From the NCBI GenBank assembly GCA_015143295.1, contig JABCRI010001147.1, forward strand, positions 109,593 to 173,592: a stretch of DNA of 64,000 nucleotides, in the 5' to 3' direction. Positions 1-11,317 of the stretch are shown here, one piece after another. This stretch comes from Tetracentron sinense (taxonomy: Eukaryota; Streptophyta; Magnoliopsida; Trochodendrales; Trochodendraceae). The position numbers and the translations under genes were made by a program. The notes under the pieces are model-generated. The model was not told where the DNA came from, did no database searches, and was given only the letters and a program-made list of their open reading frames with translations. Position 1 is the stretch's first letter; each line of letters begins with the position of its first letter.

Positions 1-64
1 TCCTTGAGGTCGCCACGTGGCCGAGAAATTTTTTTTAGGACAATTTTTTACTTTGAGATTTTTT

Positions 65-560
65 TCTGGTAATGTCCTTGAGGTTGCCATGTGTCCGTAT
101 TGATACCCTTAACTGTGGTTAAGATTCATCCACATATCCTTGGTTTTTTTTAAAAAAAATCAAAATTTTCAAACCATAGTTAAAATTCACTAACTCCTAA
201 GGTTAAAAAATTCTAATATTTTTTTTCTAAAAACAAGAATAAGTAGGTGAACTCTAAGAATGAGTGATTTTTAACCATAGTTAAGGGGTGCTCAATAGAG
301 ACATGTGGCAATCTAAAAGGCATAAATGGACTCCATTGGAGGGCCAACTATATATGTGAAAAAAATTAGGGGGGGCCACTAATACATATAAGACAGAAAC
401 TGTTTTTAGAGTTTTTTTAATATTAAAAACAGTTTTTAATTTTTTTAAAAAATTAATATTTAAAAAAAAAAAACCAAGGATGGATGGGTGAACCCTAGGG
501 GTGGGTGAACCTTACCCATGGTTAAGGGGTGTCAAAGGAGACACGTGGCGACCTCTAGGG
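65..560. repeat. Foldback (MITE-like) boundary block with degenerate long inverted repeats
   Basis: The left arm (about 65-150) has the modules GAGGTTGCCATGTGTC, CCCTTAACTGTGGTTAAG, a CACATATCCTTGG box and a T-run. The right arm (about 470-560) has the same modules inverted: CCAAGGATGGATGGGTG, ATGGTTAAGGGGTG and GACACGTGGCGACCTC. A second inverted copy (about 200-315, ending ACATGTGGCAATCT) is nested inside. Paralogous blocks lie near 10385-10868, 27025-27520, 46968-47415 and 58180-58665. There is no coding potential. The modular inverted structure is visible directly; the foldback-MITE label is inference and no target duplication was pinned down. Confidence 0.5.
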
Positions 561-1059
561 TTTCAAACCAAAGAGAGTCTCCTCGGTTTGAACTCGAGAG
601 GATCTTGAGCCTATAAGAAAATGAGTTTTCTAGATTTTTAAGATCTGTATTACTATAAAAATAGAAAATAATTATTTTTGAAACTGTCATTGCTAATTAT
701 ATATATTTATAAATTAAAGTAATTAATGATGTGATGTTCGACAAGTATAATTTTGAAAAAAAAATTGTAATTCATGCCTTAACCTTTTCCCAAAATAACC
801 TCAAAATATTGAGAGAAAGTAAGAGAAAATAGGCACCATTGAGAAACTATTTTCATTAGAAAAAAATTCATAAATTCTCAAACATCTCTTAGCCAGTCAA
901 TACTCCCAACATTTCGACTGACATAATGCATATTTTTTGGTAAACTCAATCATATCACAAGGCAATGACTGAAGGCAAAGACATAATGCATATTTAGATT
1001 AAAAAAAAAATTCAATAACATATTCGTGCGATATATCATCGATAAATTGCAAGAGATGA

Positions 1060-1640
1060 CTACCTAGGACATATATCTCTAACTTCCAAGATGACGATCT
1101 TATATAGTCTGTAATTTAAGATCTTATATAGTCTGTAATTTAAAATCATAACTGTAACATGTGTTGTGGAAATAACCAATAGAAAACCTAACCGACAAAA
1201 AAAGAATAAACTAAAAGAACACAAAAGGGAACATAAGAGATATGCGTGGTTCGGCAACAACCTGCCTACGTCCACGGGTCAACATCCGATCACTTCTTTT
1301 TTCACAAAAACCTTGATGAACCAATACAAAAGTATTAAACTCACATTCTCTATGAAAATACAAAGAAGAATCTCTATCTATCATTTCTTAAACATTTCTC
1401 AATCCCGAATATGCTTTAACCCTTTCTATAATCTCTCACTCCCAATGCAAAAGCATTCCCTTGATCTTTTGATTATCGATTTATACAAATCGTAGACCCA
1501 TAACTATGTATTTATAGGCTTAAATCCGGAGTCCTGAAGAATTAGAAAGCCTACGCTCGCAATAGAAGTTTCCCAAAAATATACTGACTTAGAACCCCTA
1601 ATTTTTTGAAAAATTTTGCGCACTGGGACAATCAATCGCC
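1060..1640. repeat. Dispersed LTR-like repeat block
   Basis: This conserved block has a GAGATATATCTC-type palindrome at its left edge (degraded to GACATATATCTC here). It continues with an ATGCGTGGTTCGGCAAC box, a CTACGTCCACGGGTC box and a TATTTATAGG TATA-like box near 1509. Paralogs lie near 19587-20180, 28016-28600, 40307-40880, 47930-48500 and 59170-59760. It resembles a fragment of an old LTR or non-autonomous retroelement by composition and motifs, but I could not define its ends. Short open frames on both strands here are not credible proteins. Confidence 0.35.
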
Positions 1641-1649
1641 CCAATTCGA

Positions 1650-3820
1650 GCCAACTTCAATAACTTGAGTATGAAAATTGAACATTTGACAAATACCATA
1701 ATGAATATATAAAAAAAGTATGAAAATATAAACAAGATTTGAAAAACAATCATCGGATTATTTTGCTGCTAATGAGATCCGACTACTACTTTTCGAATCA
1801 AGGTTATCACGAATAACCATCCTAATATTTGTGATACTAACAACAAGCATAGTCAATCAAAAAAAAAAAAAACAAGAAGCATAGCTAATATATGCAGTAC
1901 CAAAGCAAGATGTTATTAGAGATGTTATTTTACATTTTGATCTAAGTTTTATTTCTACCAAATGAAGATAGAAAATGAGTGAAAAATTAACTTGTGTTGA
2001 GACTAAAGCTAGTTATTATGAACAAAACCTTAAGCCACTTAATTATATTTGGAATGGTTGTACCATAAGCTATCAACTTCCAAAAATCCTCGGCATGCCA
2101 TAAACATAAATTATCTGGCATGTGCAAAATTGCATGAATTTTCCCCCTCAGAAGTTGGAACCAAGGAGATTGTGGAGCCATTCCTTAGGCCATCAATTCT
2201 TGAGATCTCAAACATCTTAGGCAGTGTTAGGGGATGTTTAATTACATATCTGAATATAGCTTAATGCTGGATTTCAGCAGTGTTTGGAACCATGTTATTT
2301 GGGTGTCTGAACTAGCCAGCTAGTATGCATAATAGATCTGAATTATCTGACGCATTAAGCTCCAAAGTCGGTGCTTAATTAATATAGTTGAATGAGCTTT
2401 TGTAATAAGCTACTTCTGACAATCATGTGCGTTATAAACAAAGTTTAAAGTTTGACCACTTTGTCTTATAAACAAATCAAAATTTCAAACAAAAAAAAAA
2501 TCTTTTATACCCTCAAAAGTTACTTAGTCTTCGGCCAATACAAGCTTTCGGAACTTATTTTAGATTCACATCTGATTTACCCAACAGTATTAACTGGACA
2601 ATCAACAATTTAGCAACAGGCTTTTCAACTACAAATCTTTAAGCTACAAATTTACTCATCAGTTAAGTGTTCCCAAACGCTACCTTATCTTCACAATCAA
2701 GCGGAAGAATAGGATGGTGAAAAAAATAGGAAATGGAATGGGGAAGATGGAAAGTTTATCTTGAACTAAGAAACAATTTGCTTAAGCTCCTGCGTATAAC
2801 ATAGAATAAAACATTACTTTCTCAAAATGGGCATGTCATATGTTTTACTGCAAGTAGATTTATCATGTTTAATTTCCTTAACTTCTCTATAGAAGTTAAA
2901 CTAATTTCTGGTACATTTTTCTTACAGATTGCATGACTATCAGCATACATGAGCTCTCATACTACTCAGATTTGAGGTAGATGAGCAAGTTCAACAGCAA
3001 GTTCGTATCTTCTCTAGAAGATATATCCACAACAAATTTAAATCAAATCATCATAAACTTTGCTGTTTTAAGCCGACAAAACTCAGTATACTCTGACCCA
3101 ACATGAGTGATAAATACAAGAAAAACTACCCAGTACATACTTACCCACTTGTCCAGGTCCCTTAATGATTTGAGAATTTTGAAAGGATGAATCAATGACA
3201 CCCAAGTGATACATCATCAAATGTAGATATTGACTTTATTTTTGCCCAAGCAATTCCAAGATTTTGGTAATCACAAGATTATCGATAGGACAGAAATACA
3301 ACATCCAACTTGGCATCTCTTCCTAATGGGTTTGAGTTATTCAGTGCACCATAACGAGTTAGCAACAGAGAAAATGGTTAGGGCCAAATTGTCTGAAAAT
3401 GGGTGTGAGTTATGCGCACACCAGATGATGCAGGACACATTCAGCAGTTGGAATAAAGAAAACTTTTGTACCTAAATTGAGTAAAGCTATTACCCTCTAG
3501 ACAGGCCAATTCTTCCCAAATAGGTAAAATATAATAGCTTCATTGGCTCTGTAAATCAGGGATGCCATTCACCTACTTGATTGTATTATGGAATTGGTAG
3601 AATTCAGATTGTAATACAATTACTCAGCAAATGGAGCTTTCAGATCAGGGTCCCTCAAAATAATCTCATGAAAACTGATCCAAACCGCCATTAAGCGTAA
3701 TTCTAACTTTCCAAAGCAATAACTCTAAACCATAATCTAGAGAACTAAGGTGAAATTGACATTCAAAAGTATGCTTAAAGCCATGACCATAACTATAAAG
3801 CAAGTCAAAAAGACCTACAA
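1650..3820. other. Non-coding stretch, AT-rich, no gene seen
   Basis: No convincing gene. The part up to about 2925 is shared with short units 3, 5 and 7 (for example near 28980-29740). About 2925-3435 has no counterpart elsewhere in the window. An 81-codon open frame at 3230-3475 on the plus strand has no recognisable domain and no conserved paralog, so it is not called. From about 3436 the sequence is again shared with units 2 and 4 (20640 and 41345). Confidence 0.5.
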
Positions 3821-3827
3821 CCCTTAA

Positions 3828-3995
3828 TCACCACCTAGAAAAGACCCTATCCTTGACACTGACCTCAGAAGTTGAAGCGTAGAGCAAGACGACAGCCTCT
3901 CCACCATCAAAACATGCTGGGATTGGAGGCTGCAGGGCAAGGCAGATCAAGAAACAGGAAGCTATTAGCAGGTTTGTAATTTCAGCAATTTCAGT
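3828..3995 (-). other. Exon-like open stretch, possible relic of a captured host gene
   Basis: The minus strand is open for 55 codons without a Met. It reads through a hydrophobic run (LLIASCFLICLAL) and then PPIPACFDGGEAVVLLYAS. A pyrimidine-rich tract ending in CAG precedes the PPIPAC segment, and a possible donor-like GTCAGT follows. Units 2 and 4 (near 21020-21190 and 41730-41900) keep the frame open with a few replacements. I do not recognise the family. It may be a gene fragment, or a chance open frame preserved by recent duplication. Confidence 0.2.
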
Positions 3996-4003
3996 CTATA
4001 TAC

Positions 4004-4122
4004 ATTATAAATATGACAACATTACAGGGCCCAAGTATGTAGCATAACAAATTGATGGACTGCACTGAAACCATGAGGTCATGGGTCCAATCCAAACTTA
4101 TCTAGCAGAAAAAAAGTACTAT

Positions 4123-4161
<39 letters not shown>

Positions 4162-4385
4162 GTTTTGTGGCTAATCACTGTACAATCAATATTAAGAAAA
4201 CTGACAATCATGAGAAGACCCAAAGCCATACTCCTTGTGAAATGTTAGATGCAGGGGGGCCTTCAATAAGCACATTGTTGAGTCTGATGCACTAGCAAGT
4301 ATATGTTGGGATACATGCAAATTTCATGACACTGTATCTAACATCCTCAAAAAGAAAAGGAAAAAATAGTTTGAAGTTTAATTCA
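4004..4385 (+). repeat. SINE-like tRNA-derived repeat with CA/TA microsatellite, copy a of unit 1
   Basis: The order is an A-box-like segment (TAGCATAACAAATTGATGG), a B-box-like segment (GAGGTCATGGGTCCAATCC) and an A-run, then a (CA)n(TA)n tract at about 4122-4161 and a conserved tail. The B-box region resembles that of plant Au-type SINEs. A second diverged direct copy follows immediately. Ends and target duplications were not resolved, so the SINE call is tentative; the tandem duplication is certain. Confidence 0.4.
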
Positions 4386-4402
4386 TGTCTGCATCCCAAC
4401 TA

Positions 4403-4765
4403 ATTATAAATATGACAACATTACAGGGCTCAAGTATGTAGCATAACAAATTGATGGACTGCACTGCAACCATGAGGTCATGGGTCCAATCCAAACTTAT
4501 CTAGCAGAAAAAAAGTACTATACACACACACACATATATATATTGTTTTGTGGCTAATCACTGTACAATCAATATTAAGAAAACAGAATCATGAGAAGAC
4601 CCAAAGCCATACTCCCTGTGAAATGTTAGATGCAGGGGGGCCTTCAATAAGCACATTGTTGAGTCTGATGCACTAGCAAGTATATTTTGGGATACATGCA
4701 AACTTCATGACACTGTATCTAACATCCTCAAAAAGAAAAGGAAAAAGTAGTTTGAAGTTTAATTC
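4403..4765 (+). repeat. SINE-like repeat, copy b of unit 1
   Basis: Direct duplicate of the preceding ~380 bp, with a shorter (CA)n(TA)n tract at about 4520-4543 and scattered substitutions. The same a/b pair is in unit 4, and in unit 2 with copy b truncated. The duplication therefore preceded the amplification of the array. Confidence 0.4.
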
Positions 4766-5524
4766 ATGTCTGCATCCCAACTAACCAATTGCTTTGAAGT
4801 AGGATTGGACTCGTATTTCTGCATATAATTCTTTCTACTCCTGGTTTTAACATACCACTGTGGTGGTGATGCTATGGTAACTCATTTGATCATGAAGGGA
4901 GTACAGCACAGCTGGTAGACCACTAGTGTAATGAATAAACAAATGAATAACAAAGCCCATACAACAGTTGATATAGACAGAAATCACATCATCAAGCATT
5001 CATGTATAATGTGGCCAGCAATACCAGAACTCTTTTGTCAACACCCACTTCATTGAACTGGATAAATTTTTTCGCCCCATCATCTTGATAATGTTAGAAT
5101 CCTGTATAAGAACTGATCATTTCAAAGCATAAGCAACTGAACCTCCTTTTATGTTTGACAAGCAAGACAGATGTATTATATAAGAGGTCTAACCTGGAAA
5201 TGATCTCAATAAGTTCAGAGGGAAAGATGTACCATATGGCTCCGAAATTTTCTCACCCAAGATAAAAACAAGAAGGGAAAACAGTTTTAAACTTGTTAGA
5301 AAATCGAACAAACCAAGAGTGTTTGTGCAATTTATTTTGGATAAGAAAGATATGGTCTCCTGCTTTTCATAGTCCCAATAGTGTAAGTTCGAGGTCCTTC
5401 AGAATTGGAAGAAGAATTTTTCCTAGTCTTCCAGATATTGTCACCCCTAACAATGAGACAAGATTATCTCATGAATAAAAAGACTAGAGAAGGCAAACTT
5501 CGGAGTCGTTAGCTTCACGGAAGT

Positions 5525-5857
5525 CATGTTTAACTCAAAATTAATGAAACAGCTCTGTTTGGCAACTTGGGAAAAACTAGATCTGTTTGGCAAGCCTGTC
5601 TGCCCCTCTTTGAATGTTGCTCATTCTCACAAGTTTGGAGAGAATTTAACAAATATGCTAACTCGCTTGCCAACCACTGCTTGGAAATCACTTGCTCGTC
5701 ATACTCATACATTCCTTGTAATATACCTCCTCCCCTTCTTTCTATTATATTTGAGGACCATTCGGGAAAGGTGTATGTTAGAATGTAATCCTTTCTTCCT
5801 TTTTATATATTTGTTCAGGGTCCGCCTAACCCCAGCTAACCTTCCAAAAAAAAAACC
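5525..5857 (+). mobile_element. 5'-truncated LINE 3' end with RNase H-like C-terminus and A tail
   Basis: A plus-strand frame at about 5567-5788 reads SFSQVWREFNKYANSLANHC and then PPPLLSIIFEDHSGKVYVRM before its stop. This resembles the C-terminal edge of the RVT_3/RNase H domain of plant LINE-type elements (a V-RExN-xAD-LAN-type motif, then a PP-L---D--G---R end). A short 3' UTR follows and ends in a ten-A tract at 5846-5855. Truncation at the 5' end plus an A tail is the usual LINE signature. Paralogs are in units 2 and 4. The 5' limit is approximate and the family call rests on motif memory only. Confidence 0.45.
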
Positions 5858-7325
5858 TTGAAATGCAAAAAGGACAAGACCCTGCTACAGGCATCAACAT
5901 TAATCTGTTTGGCCATGGTTGGGCTTACCACTTATTATGCCTAAGGAGAACCACACAATCTAGAACTCCTCAATACAAATCACAAACAGAACCGCATTGG
6001 AGAGGGGTGAACTTCATTGAATTTTGCTCATTCTCACACATTTGAAAGTTTTTGTTATGTTAATCCTTATATGAAAGTAGTATATTTCTTCAATTCCAAT
6101 GCTATTATTTACCTGGGTGTGGGTGAGCTTCATTGATTAGGGTTTCCATTGATTTGTTTTTCTCCAATTTAGTATGATTCTTTTCTTCTAATGGGTGGTT
6201 TCAATTTCTGTTATCATTCATAATTTCGGGTTTCTAAGTAGGAAGATGTTGGATTTTACTTAGATAACCAGAGAATTTCAACCAATTCCTCTTCCCATCA
6301 TAGATATTCTTGTTAATGTGTTTGAGAATTTCCTGTAATTTTGCTCTGTCTATGTTCTTTTAGTCTATAGATGTTGGATGTACTTGATGATCATTGCATG
6401 AAAGAGAATCAGAAGGTAGAATTGGAGAACCAAAGACGACATATCATCGGCTTTTGATTTAGGGTACTCCTTTCATCAGCTTAAGACAAATGTTTATGAT
6501 TGGGGGGAAGTCAGAATCGGGAGATACAGCTGCCCCTGAAACTTTTGAATTTGGAAAAAAAAATGCTAGATGTTGCATTAAATCAACCCCTAGAACAATA
6601 CTTTTAAACAAAACAAAGAAGGGAAGCAACTTGCAAATTTCATTTATGATGAATTCTTTAATAAAAATTCCATAAATAGATATTCTTGATTGAAATGTCA
6701 TTCTTTTTTGACCTAAAGCAGCTCAAATCCTAAACAAAAAATTTGACGGCGCCCACACCAAAACGACTGTTCATGTAGCAAAACTGGTTTTCTAGGTACC
6801 CTTAAAACCATGGATGAGCAACAAAACAACCTTCCCTTTCCCCCCAAACAGCTTCTTCTATTTTCCCAGAGAAAGAAACACAACGTGATCAAGAACAAAG
6901 AAAGATGCAGGTTAGAAGCTTAAGTTCTTAACCCTAGATTTTTTTAAAATAAATCAACACTAGGAGAATGCTAACCCTAATCGCCCTTAGAAGCTAGAAC
7001 AATTCTTTTAATTAAACAAAACAAAGAAGGGAAACAACTCACAAATTTATTACAAAGAAAGGCAAATTTATTTATTTTTGATTGATCACAACTAACAAAC
7101 TTATTACATATGACATTCTCAAAATCGTTACATGTGAACAACTCCAAAATTACATGTGAACAACTCCCAAAAAAAATAGCTTACTGCATATGATATTCTA
7201 AAAATCTATATACACATAATAAAATCTCTCTGGCGACAGCAAAAGACTACCAAAATGTCATCCACAGAGAAAAACCCTACAAATTAAGTAACAAACAACC
7301 GAATAAAGCTGTAACCTCAAGAACA
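5858..7325. other. Non-coding 3' flank of MADS copy 1
   Basis: No gene is supported. The stretch is shared with units 2 and 4 with scattered substitutions and small indels. Overlapping minus-strand poly(A)-signal motifs (AATAAATAAA, reverse complement at 7067-7076) lie about 250 bases past the MADS stop and could serve the MADS transcript. Unit 2 lacks the equivalent of about 5861-5988, and unit 4 has small deletions near 44880-44925. Confidence 0.5.
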
Positions 7326-8162
7326 TCAAAGAGCAGGAAGAAGCTCAATGTCATCTCTCAGAAGCTCCGCCAAAAATCCCGACCAATGATCATCCTCTCC
7401 TCCATCTTCGTTCCCTAAATCGGCTACCAGAGCGTCGAGATCACCCATTGAGATTGAAAAATCCTCATCAACAAAATCTGAGGTAGAAGCTTCATCGGTG
7501 AGAAGAGGAGCCTTGAAATCATCATCCGAAGCACTTTTATTCCAATCGGGAACCATTGGAGCGTCGAGATCATGAACCATACCCGCAAAAACCTGATCAA
7601 CATTGGAGGCAGAAGCTTCATCGGTGAGGAGCAGAGCCGAAGCCATTTCATTCGGAGGATCAAAATACTGATGAACATGATCGGAGGTAGAAGCTTGATC
7701 GGATCTTGAAGGCAGCTTCTCAACTCGCCTCAACACATTGCTCCTGAGTTTCTCCAACTCATCAACTACAGATTGCAATTTCTCCACGGAATCGTACTCC
7801 TAGGGATCAATCTGTTCCCACCAAAACCTATTTCCACCGTTCATCTTCTGCTGTCGCTCGTTCTTGATCTCGGACTCAAGATCTTGAATCTCACGGGAGA
7901 GTCTCGAATGTTCAGCGCCATTGTTCACCGGACCGGACCTGGAATTGGAAAGATACCGATCGATGAGAGAATCGACGGAGGTGTGTCCGAAGGTGTAAGG
8001 TTTTCCGGCCGGCGAGAATACGATAACGGCGATTTCAGCATCGCAGAGAGAGCAAGCCTCAGCGGCCTTCTTGAAGAGGCCTTTGCGTCTCTTAGAGAAG
8101 GTGACCTGCCTCTTATTCGGATTCTCAAGCTTCTCTATCTCAATCTTCCTCTTTCCCATCAC
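7326..8162 (-). pseudogene. Type I (M-alpha) MADS-box gene, copy 1, nonsense-truncated
   Basis: This is the same gene as the two intact copies in this window but with a stop at codon 121: a GAG Glu codon became TAG (plus strand 7800-7802), just after the WEQIDP segment. The predicted product is 120 residues. It keeps the whole MADS DNA-binding and dimerisation domain (about residues 2-71) and part of the first helical region, and loses the second coiled coil and the acidic C-terminus. The frame beyond the stop is otherwise intact to the normal end at 7326. The only other protein difference seen is Gly for Asp at residue 240. It is probably a very young pseudogene, though a truncated MADS-only protein could still dimerise if translated. 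Confidence 0.85.
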
Positions 8163-8320
8163 TGGTTTCTTGAATTAGGAGGATGGTGTTCTTCGCTATC
8201 TCAATCTTCGAGCTTCGCTCTTGAATTTCTTTTTCCCGCTTCTCAGTTGTCACTCTCTCTTCTTTCAGTTACGAGGTTGTTGCAAATTATTCCTCGACTC
8301 CGAGTCCGAATATATGGAGA
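8163..8320 (-). promoter_or_regulatory. Predicted leader and TATA-like box of MADS copy 1
   Basis: On the minus strand a CATATATTC TATA-like box (about 8308-8316) lies ~150 bases before the ATG. A GA-rich, AG-repeat-containing leader follows up to the start codon. The same box is kept 146 bases upstream of the ATG in copies 2 and 3. The transcription start is inferred only. Confidence 0.35.
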
Positions 8321-8579
8321 GAAAATATCTTCACCATGACCAAAGTGCCCCCCTGATTGCCATAGAAATTACAGTTTGCCCAGTGGGCCAGCTTTATCAG
8401 GCTGCTCTGTCTGAAACCTTTTCTTTTTTTGAATTGGGATCTTCTCCAGTGCCAGCTTCACCAAACTCGGACAAACTAACATTGTCCCAAATATTAAGGA
8501 AGGAAAAGACCAGGAAATGGAAAACGGACGCTGACCTTGTAATCTCATTGGTCCACGTCCCCTATTTACCACCCATTGC

Positions 8580-8775
8580 TTAGTTAGTTAGTTAGTTAGT
8601 CTTTTGGTTTCGGGATATAACTTTAGGCCGCAATGCCGGTTAACTGGCGAGTAAAAACGAGTATATACAAACTCCCACCCTCGCAGGAATGATCCGGTAC
8701 ATACCTCATAACAGGGGATTCACTACCACTGGGACAAAGCTCTGGTGTGTACCCATTGCTTAGATTCACTTACAT
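8580..8775 (-). repeat. SINE-like repeat upstream of MADS copy 1, with TTAG microsatellite
   Basis: A (TTAG)n microsatellite at about 8580-8601 is followed by a minus-strand tRNA-like unit. It has an A-box-like segment (CCAGTGGTAGTGAATCC), a B-box-like segment (GTACCGGATCATTCC) and a conserved tail. The better-preserved copies in the short units read GAGGTACCGGGTTTCATTC in the B region. Paralogs: about 25265-25412, 32655-32825, 46530-46685, 49712-49872 and 61005-61175. Confidence 0.4.
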
Positions 8776-8779
8776 CGTG

Positions 8780-9455
8780 GGGTTAAAAAATCGGACTATG
8801 ATTTTAAAAAAAATATAAAAGCAAAATTACTAACTTTAATTTACTTAAACAACAGAACTCAGAGAATTCGGACACTTATTCCACATATGCAAACGTCCCA
8901 AAGTTCTGCGTGCAGAGTAAAGCTCTAAAATCCTGTATATGCAACACGTATGTGTGGGCTTCATTTGGAGATCCGATCACAGGCCAAAGCGATTGAGCTG
9001 GAGAGTTCAATCAGACTCATATGTAAACAGGTGTCCTTATTAACTCTTTTCAACTGTGGTTAAAATTTTCCAACTCTTAGGATTCAACAATTTAACCTTA
9101 GTTTCAAGAATTGTTTTAACAAAATATTAACCTTAAGGTTAAACTTTTTTTAATCACAACTAAGCTTAGATTGTTGAACTTTAGGGTTGAAATCATAATC
9201 TTAGTTAATAGTTAGTAGGGGTTAAAGGGAACATGTTTGACTTGTAAGTGCGATTGTCAATTTTATTTCACATAACCACAACGGCAACTGTTTCTCATCT
9301 GGTCAGATTTGTGTTCGGGTAAAAACTTAAACGGTTAAACCCGATCAACTTGCTCCAAACACACCCAACAACAGACACCTTCAGGCGAAGCAAGGGCAAC
9401 TGCCCCCATATTTTTAAAAAACAAATTTACTCTGTTATTTTATATTTGAGTCATG
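8780..9455. other. Non-coding post-MADS block
   Basis: AT-rich sequence with several TTAACC/GGTTAA half-palindromes and a GGCGAAGCAAGGGCAACTGCC box near 9384. It is shared by units 1, 2, 3, 5, 6 and 7. No gene is seen. Confidence 0.5.
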
Positions 9456-9582
9456 AGAAGAGGACCCAGGGTCCTCTTCTAAGCTGACCGTAGTATTAAT
9501 TTTGCTTTTTTATTAAATCCACAGTTAGATTGCTTAACCCTAAGAGATTACGGGGTCAGCTTCTAAGCTGACCCTGGGTCCG
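9456..9582. repeat. Internally deleted MITE-like element, unit 1
   Basis: It begins with a perfect 25-base palindrome (12-base arms, centre A; left arm AGAAGAGGACCC). It ends with a related inverted segment (GGTCAGCTTCTAAGCTGACC, then CTGGGTCC). Fuller ~240-bp versions are in units 5 (50530-50771) and 7 (61829-62071). Related copies lie at about 26097-26225 and 57253-57383, with a decayed remnant in unit 3 near 33470-33600. Confidence 0.4.
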
Positions 9583-10172
9583 TTTTCCATTCCCCTAATA
9601 TTTTAATGGGGCCACGGGCAGGCCGCTGCAAAGTTTAATGTCACGTTTATATCAGTAATTTCAATCAACCCACATAAACAATTACTATTATTTCGAATCA
9701 ACCATTGCTTTCCCTTATAATAAATTCCTGGATCTACGCCTGAAATCCTCAACCTAAACCCACTCCCTTGACACATTTAAAATAATTGAATAATGAATTA
9801 AATATTTATATTTTAAAATTATAATAATGTTTAAACTTAAGATTATTATGTGTAAAATAAAGAGATTAAATTTGATCAGGAGTTCTGGTTGCACAGTCAA
9901 CCATAGCAATCCAAAAATTGCCTTGAGAAGGCGGTATTTTTGAAAAAAGTACCCTTTCTTTATGTTGGTAATTACCAAACTACCAATGTGTAAGGCAGTT
10001 TTTGGGGTTGCTTTGTGGAATAGTCAACTGGAGTTCCTGTTTATACTTAAATCTCCAAAATAAATTAAGTTAATAGTACTATAAACTAATTGTATTTTTT
10101 TTTAATTATAACAGCCTTTAAACTTAAAAATTATTATTATATTAAAAAATGATAATATTGGGACCGTATGCA

Positions 10173-10261
10173 TAGGGGTGGAGTTAGGAATTTTTCATTG
10201 GGGAGCAGAAATACATGTATAAAAAAAAAACTTTACGATTTGTAAGTACGGAACTTGGGAG
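10173..10261. repeat. Left end of the hAT-like boundary element, unit 1/2 junction
   Basis: The 8-bp word CGTATGCA (10165-10172) is followed by TAGGGGTGGAGTTAGG, the same terminus as in the complete copy at 34205. The matching right end is absent here, because the interior runs into the long foldback block instead. The same left-end-only state is at the 2/3 (from about 26818) and 6/7 (from about 57971) junctions. Confidence 0.45.
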
Positions 10262-11317
10262 CCGAGAAATTTTTTTTAGGATAACTTTTTATTTTGAGAT
10301 TTTTTTTTCTGGTAATGTCCTTGAGGTCGCCACGTGGCCGAGAAATTTTGTTTAGGATAATTTTTTATTTTGAGATTTTTTTCTGGTAATGTCCTTGAGG
10401 TTGCCATGCGTCTGTATTGATACCCTTAACTGTGGTTAAGATTCACCCACATATCCTAGGTTTTTTTTTAAAAAAAATCAAAATTTTCAAACCATAGTTA
10501 AGATTCACTAACTCCTAAGGTTAGAAAATTCTAATATTTTTTTTCTAAAAACAAGAATAAGTAGGTGGACTCTAAGAATGAGTGATTTTTAACCATAGTT
10601 AAGGGGTGCTCAATAGAGACATGTGGCAATCTAGAAGGCATAAATGGACTCCATTGGAGGGCCAACTATATATGTGAAAAAAATTAGGTGGGGCCACTAA
10701 TACATATAAGACAGAAACTGTTTTTAGAGTTTTTTTAATATTGAAAACAGTTTTTAAATTTAAAAAAAAATATTTAAAAAAAAAACCAAGGATGGATGGG
10801 TGAACCCTAGGGGTGGGTGAACCTTACCTATGGTTAAGGGGTGTCAAAGGAGAAACATGGCGACCTCTAGGGTTTCAAACCAAAGAGAGTCTCCTCAGTT
10901 TGAACTCGAGAGGATCCTGTGCCTATAAGAAAATGAGTTTTCTAGATTTTTAAGATCTGTATTACTATAAAAATAGAAAATAATTATTTTTGAAACTGTC
11001 ATTGCTAATTATATACATTTATAAATTAAAGTAATTAATGATGTGACATTTGACAAGTATAATTTTGAAAAAAAAATTTGTAATTCATGCCTTAACCTTT
11101 TCTCAAAATAACCTCAAAATATTGAGAAAGTAAGAGAAAATAGGCACCTTTGAGAAACTATTTTCTTTATAAAAAAATTCTTAAATTCCCAAACATCTCT
11201 CTTAGCCAGTTAAAACTCCCAACATTTCAACTTAGTGTATATTTAGATAAAGAAAAGTTTAATATCATATCGTGCAATATATCATCAATAAATTGCAAGG
11301 TATGACTACCTAGGAGA

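Larger units (their letters stand above)
1..10261. repeat. Tandem unit 1, ancestral-like long unit without copia
   Basis: The window opens inside this paralogous unit. It has the AT-rich boundary block, a dispersed LTR-like block (about 1060-1640), a segment found otherwise only in short units (2010-2925), a stretch unique to this unit (about 2925-3435), a SINE-like pair, a LINE fragment, a MADS copy and the post-MADS block. It lacks the copia insertion of units 2, 4 and 6 and contains both segments that other unit types have lost. It is therefore the best approximation of the ancestral long form (inference). The left edge is cut by the window. Confidence 0.8.

Noticed and set aside
1166..1495. 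109-codon plus-strand frame repeated at 28100 and 59280
   Set aside because: It lies in the LTR-like repeat block, and the frame is broken in the unit 2, 4 and 5 copies. Conservation follows from recent duplication.
2049..2264. 71-codon frame repeated in units 3, 5 and 7
   Set aside because: No domain, low-complexity surroundings, deleted without trace in units 2 and 4. Duplicated spacer is the simpler reading.
3230..3475. 81-codon plus-strand frame in the unit 1-specific segment
   Set aside because: No family recognised, no promoter or leader context, not present elsewhere in the window.
4040..4115. A functional tRNA gene
   Set aside because: A- and B-box-like words are present, but no cloverleaf with a proper acceptor stem could be formed by eye. 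The SINE-like reading fits better.
7773..8339. 188-codon plus-strand open frame antisense to MADS (also 24388-24954 and 45656-46222)
   Set aside because: It is conserved only because the MADS gene on the other strand is conserved. No recognisable domain and no plausible protein composition.
8580..8601. Telomere-like TTAG repeat
   Set aside because: The plant telomere unit is TTTAGGG. This is a short 4-bp microsatellite.
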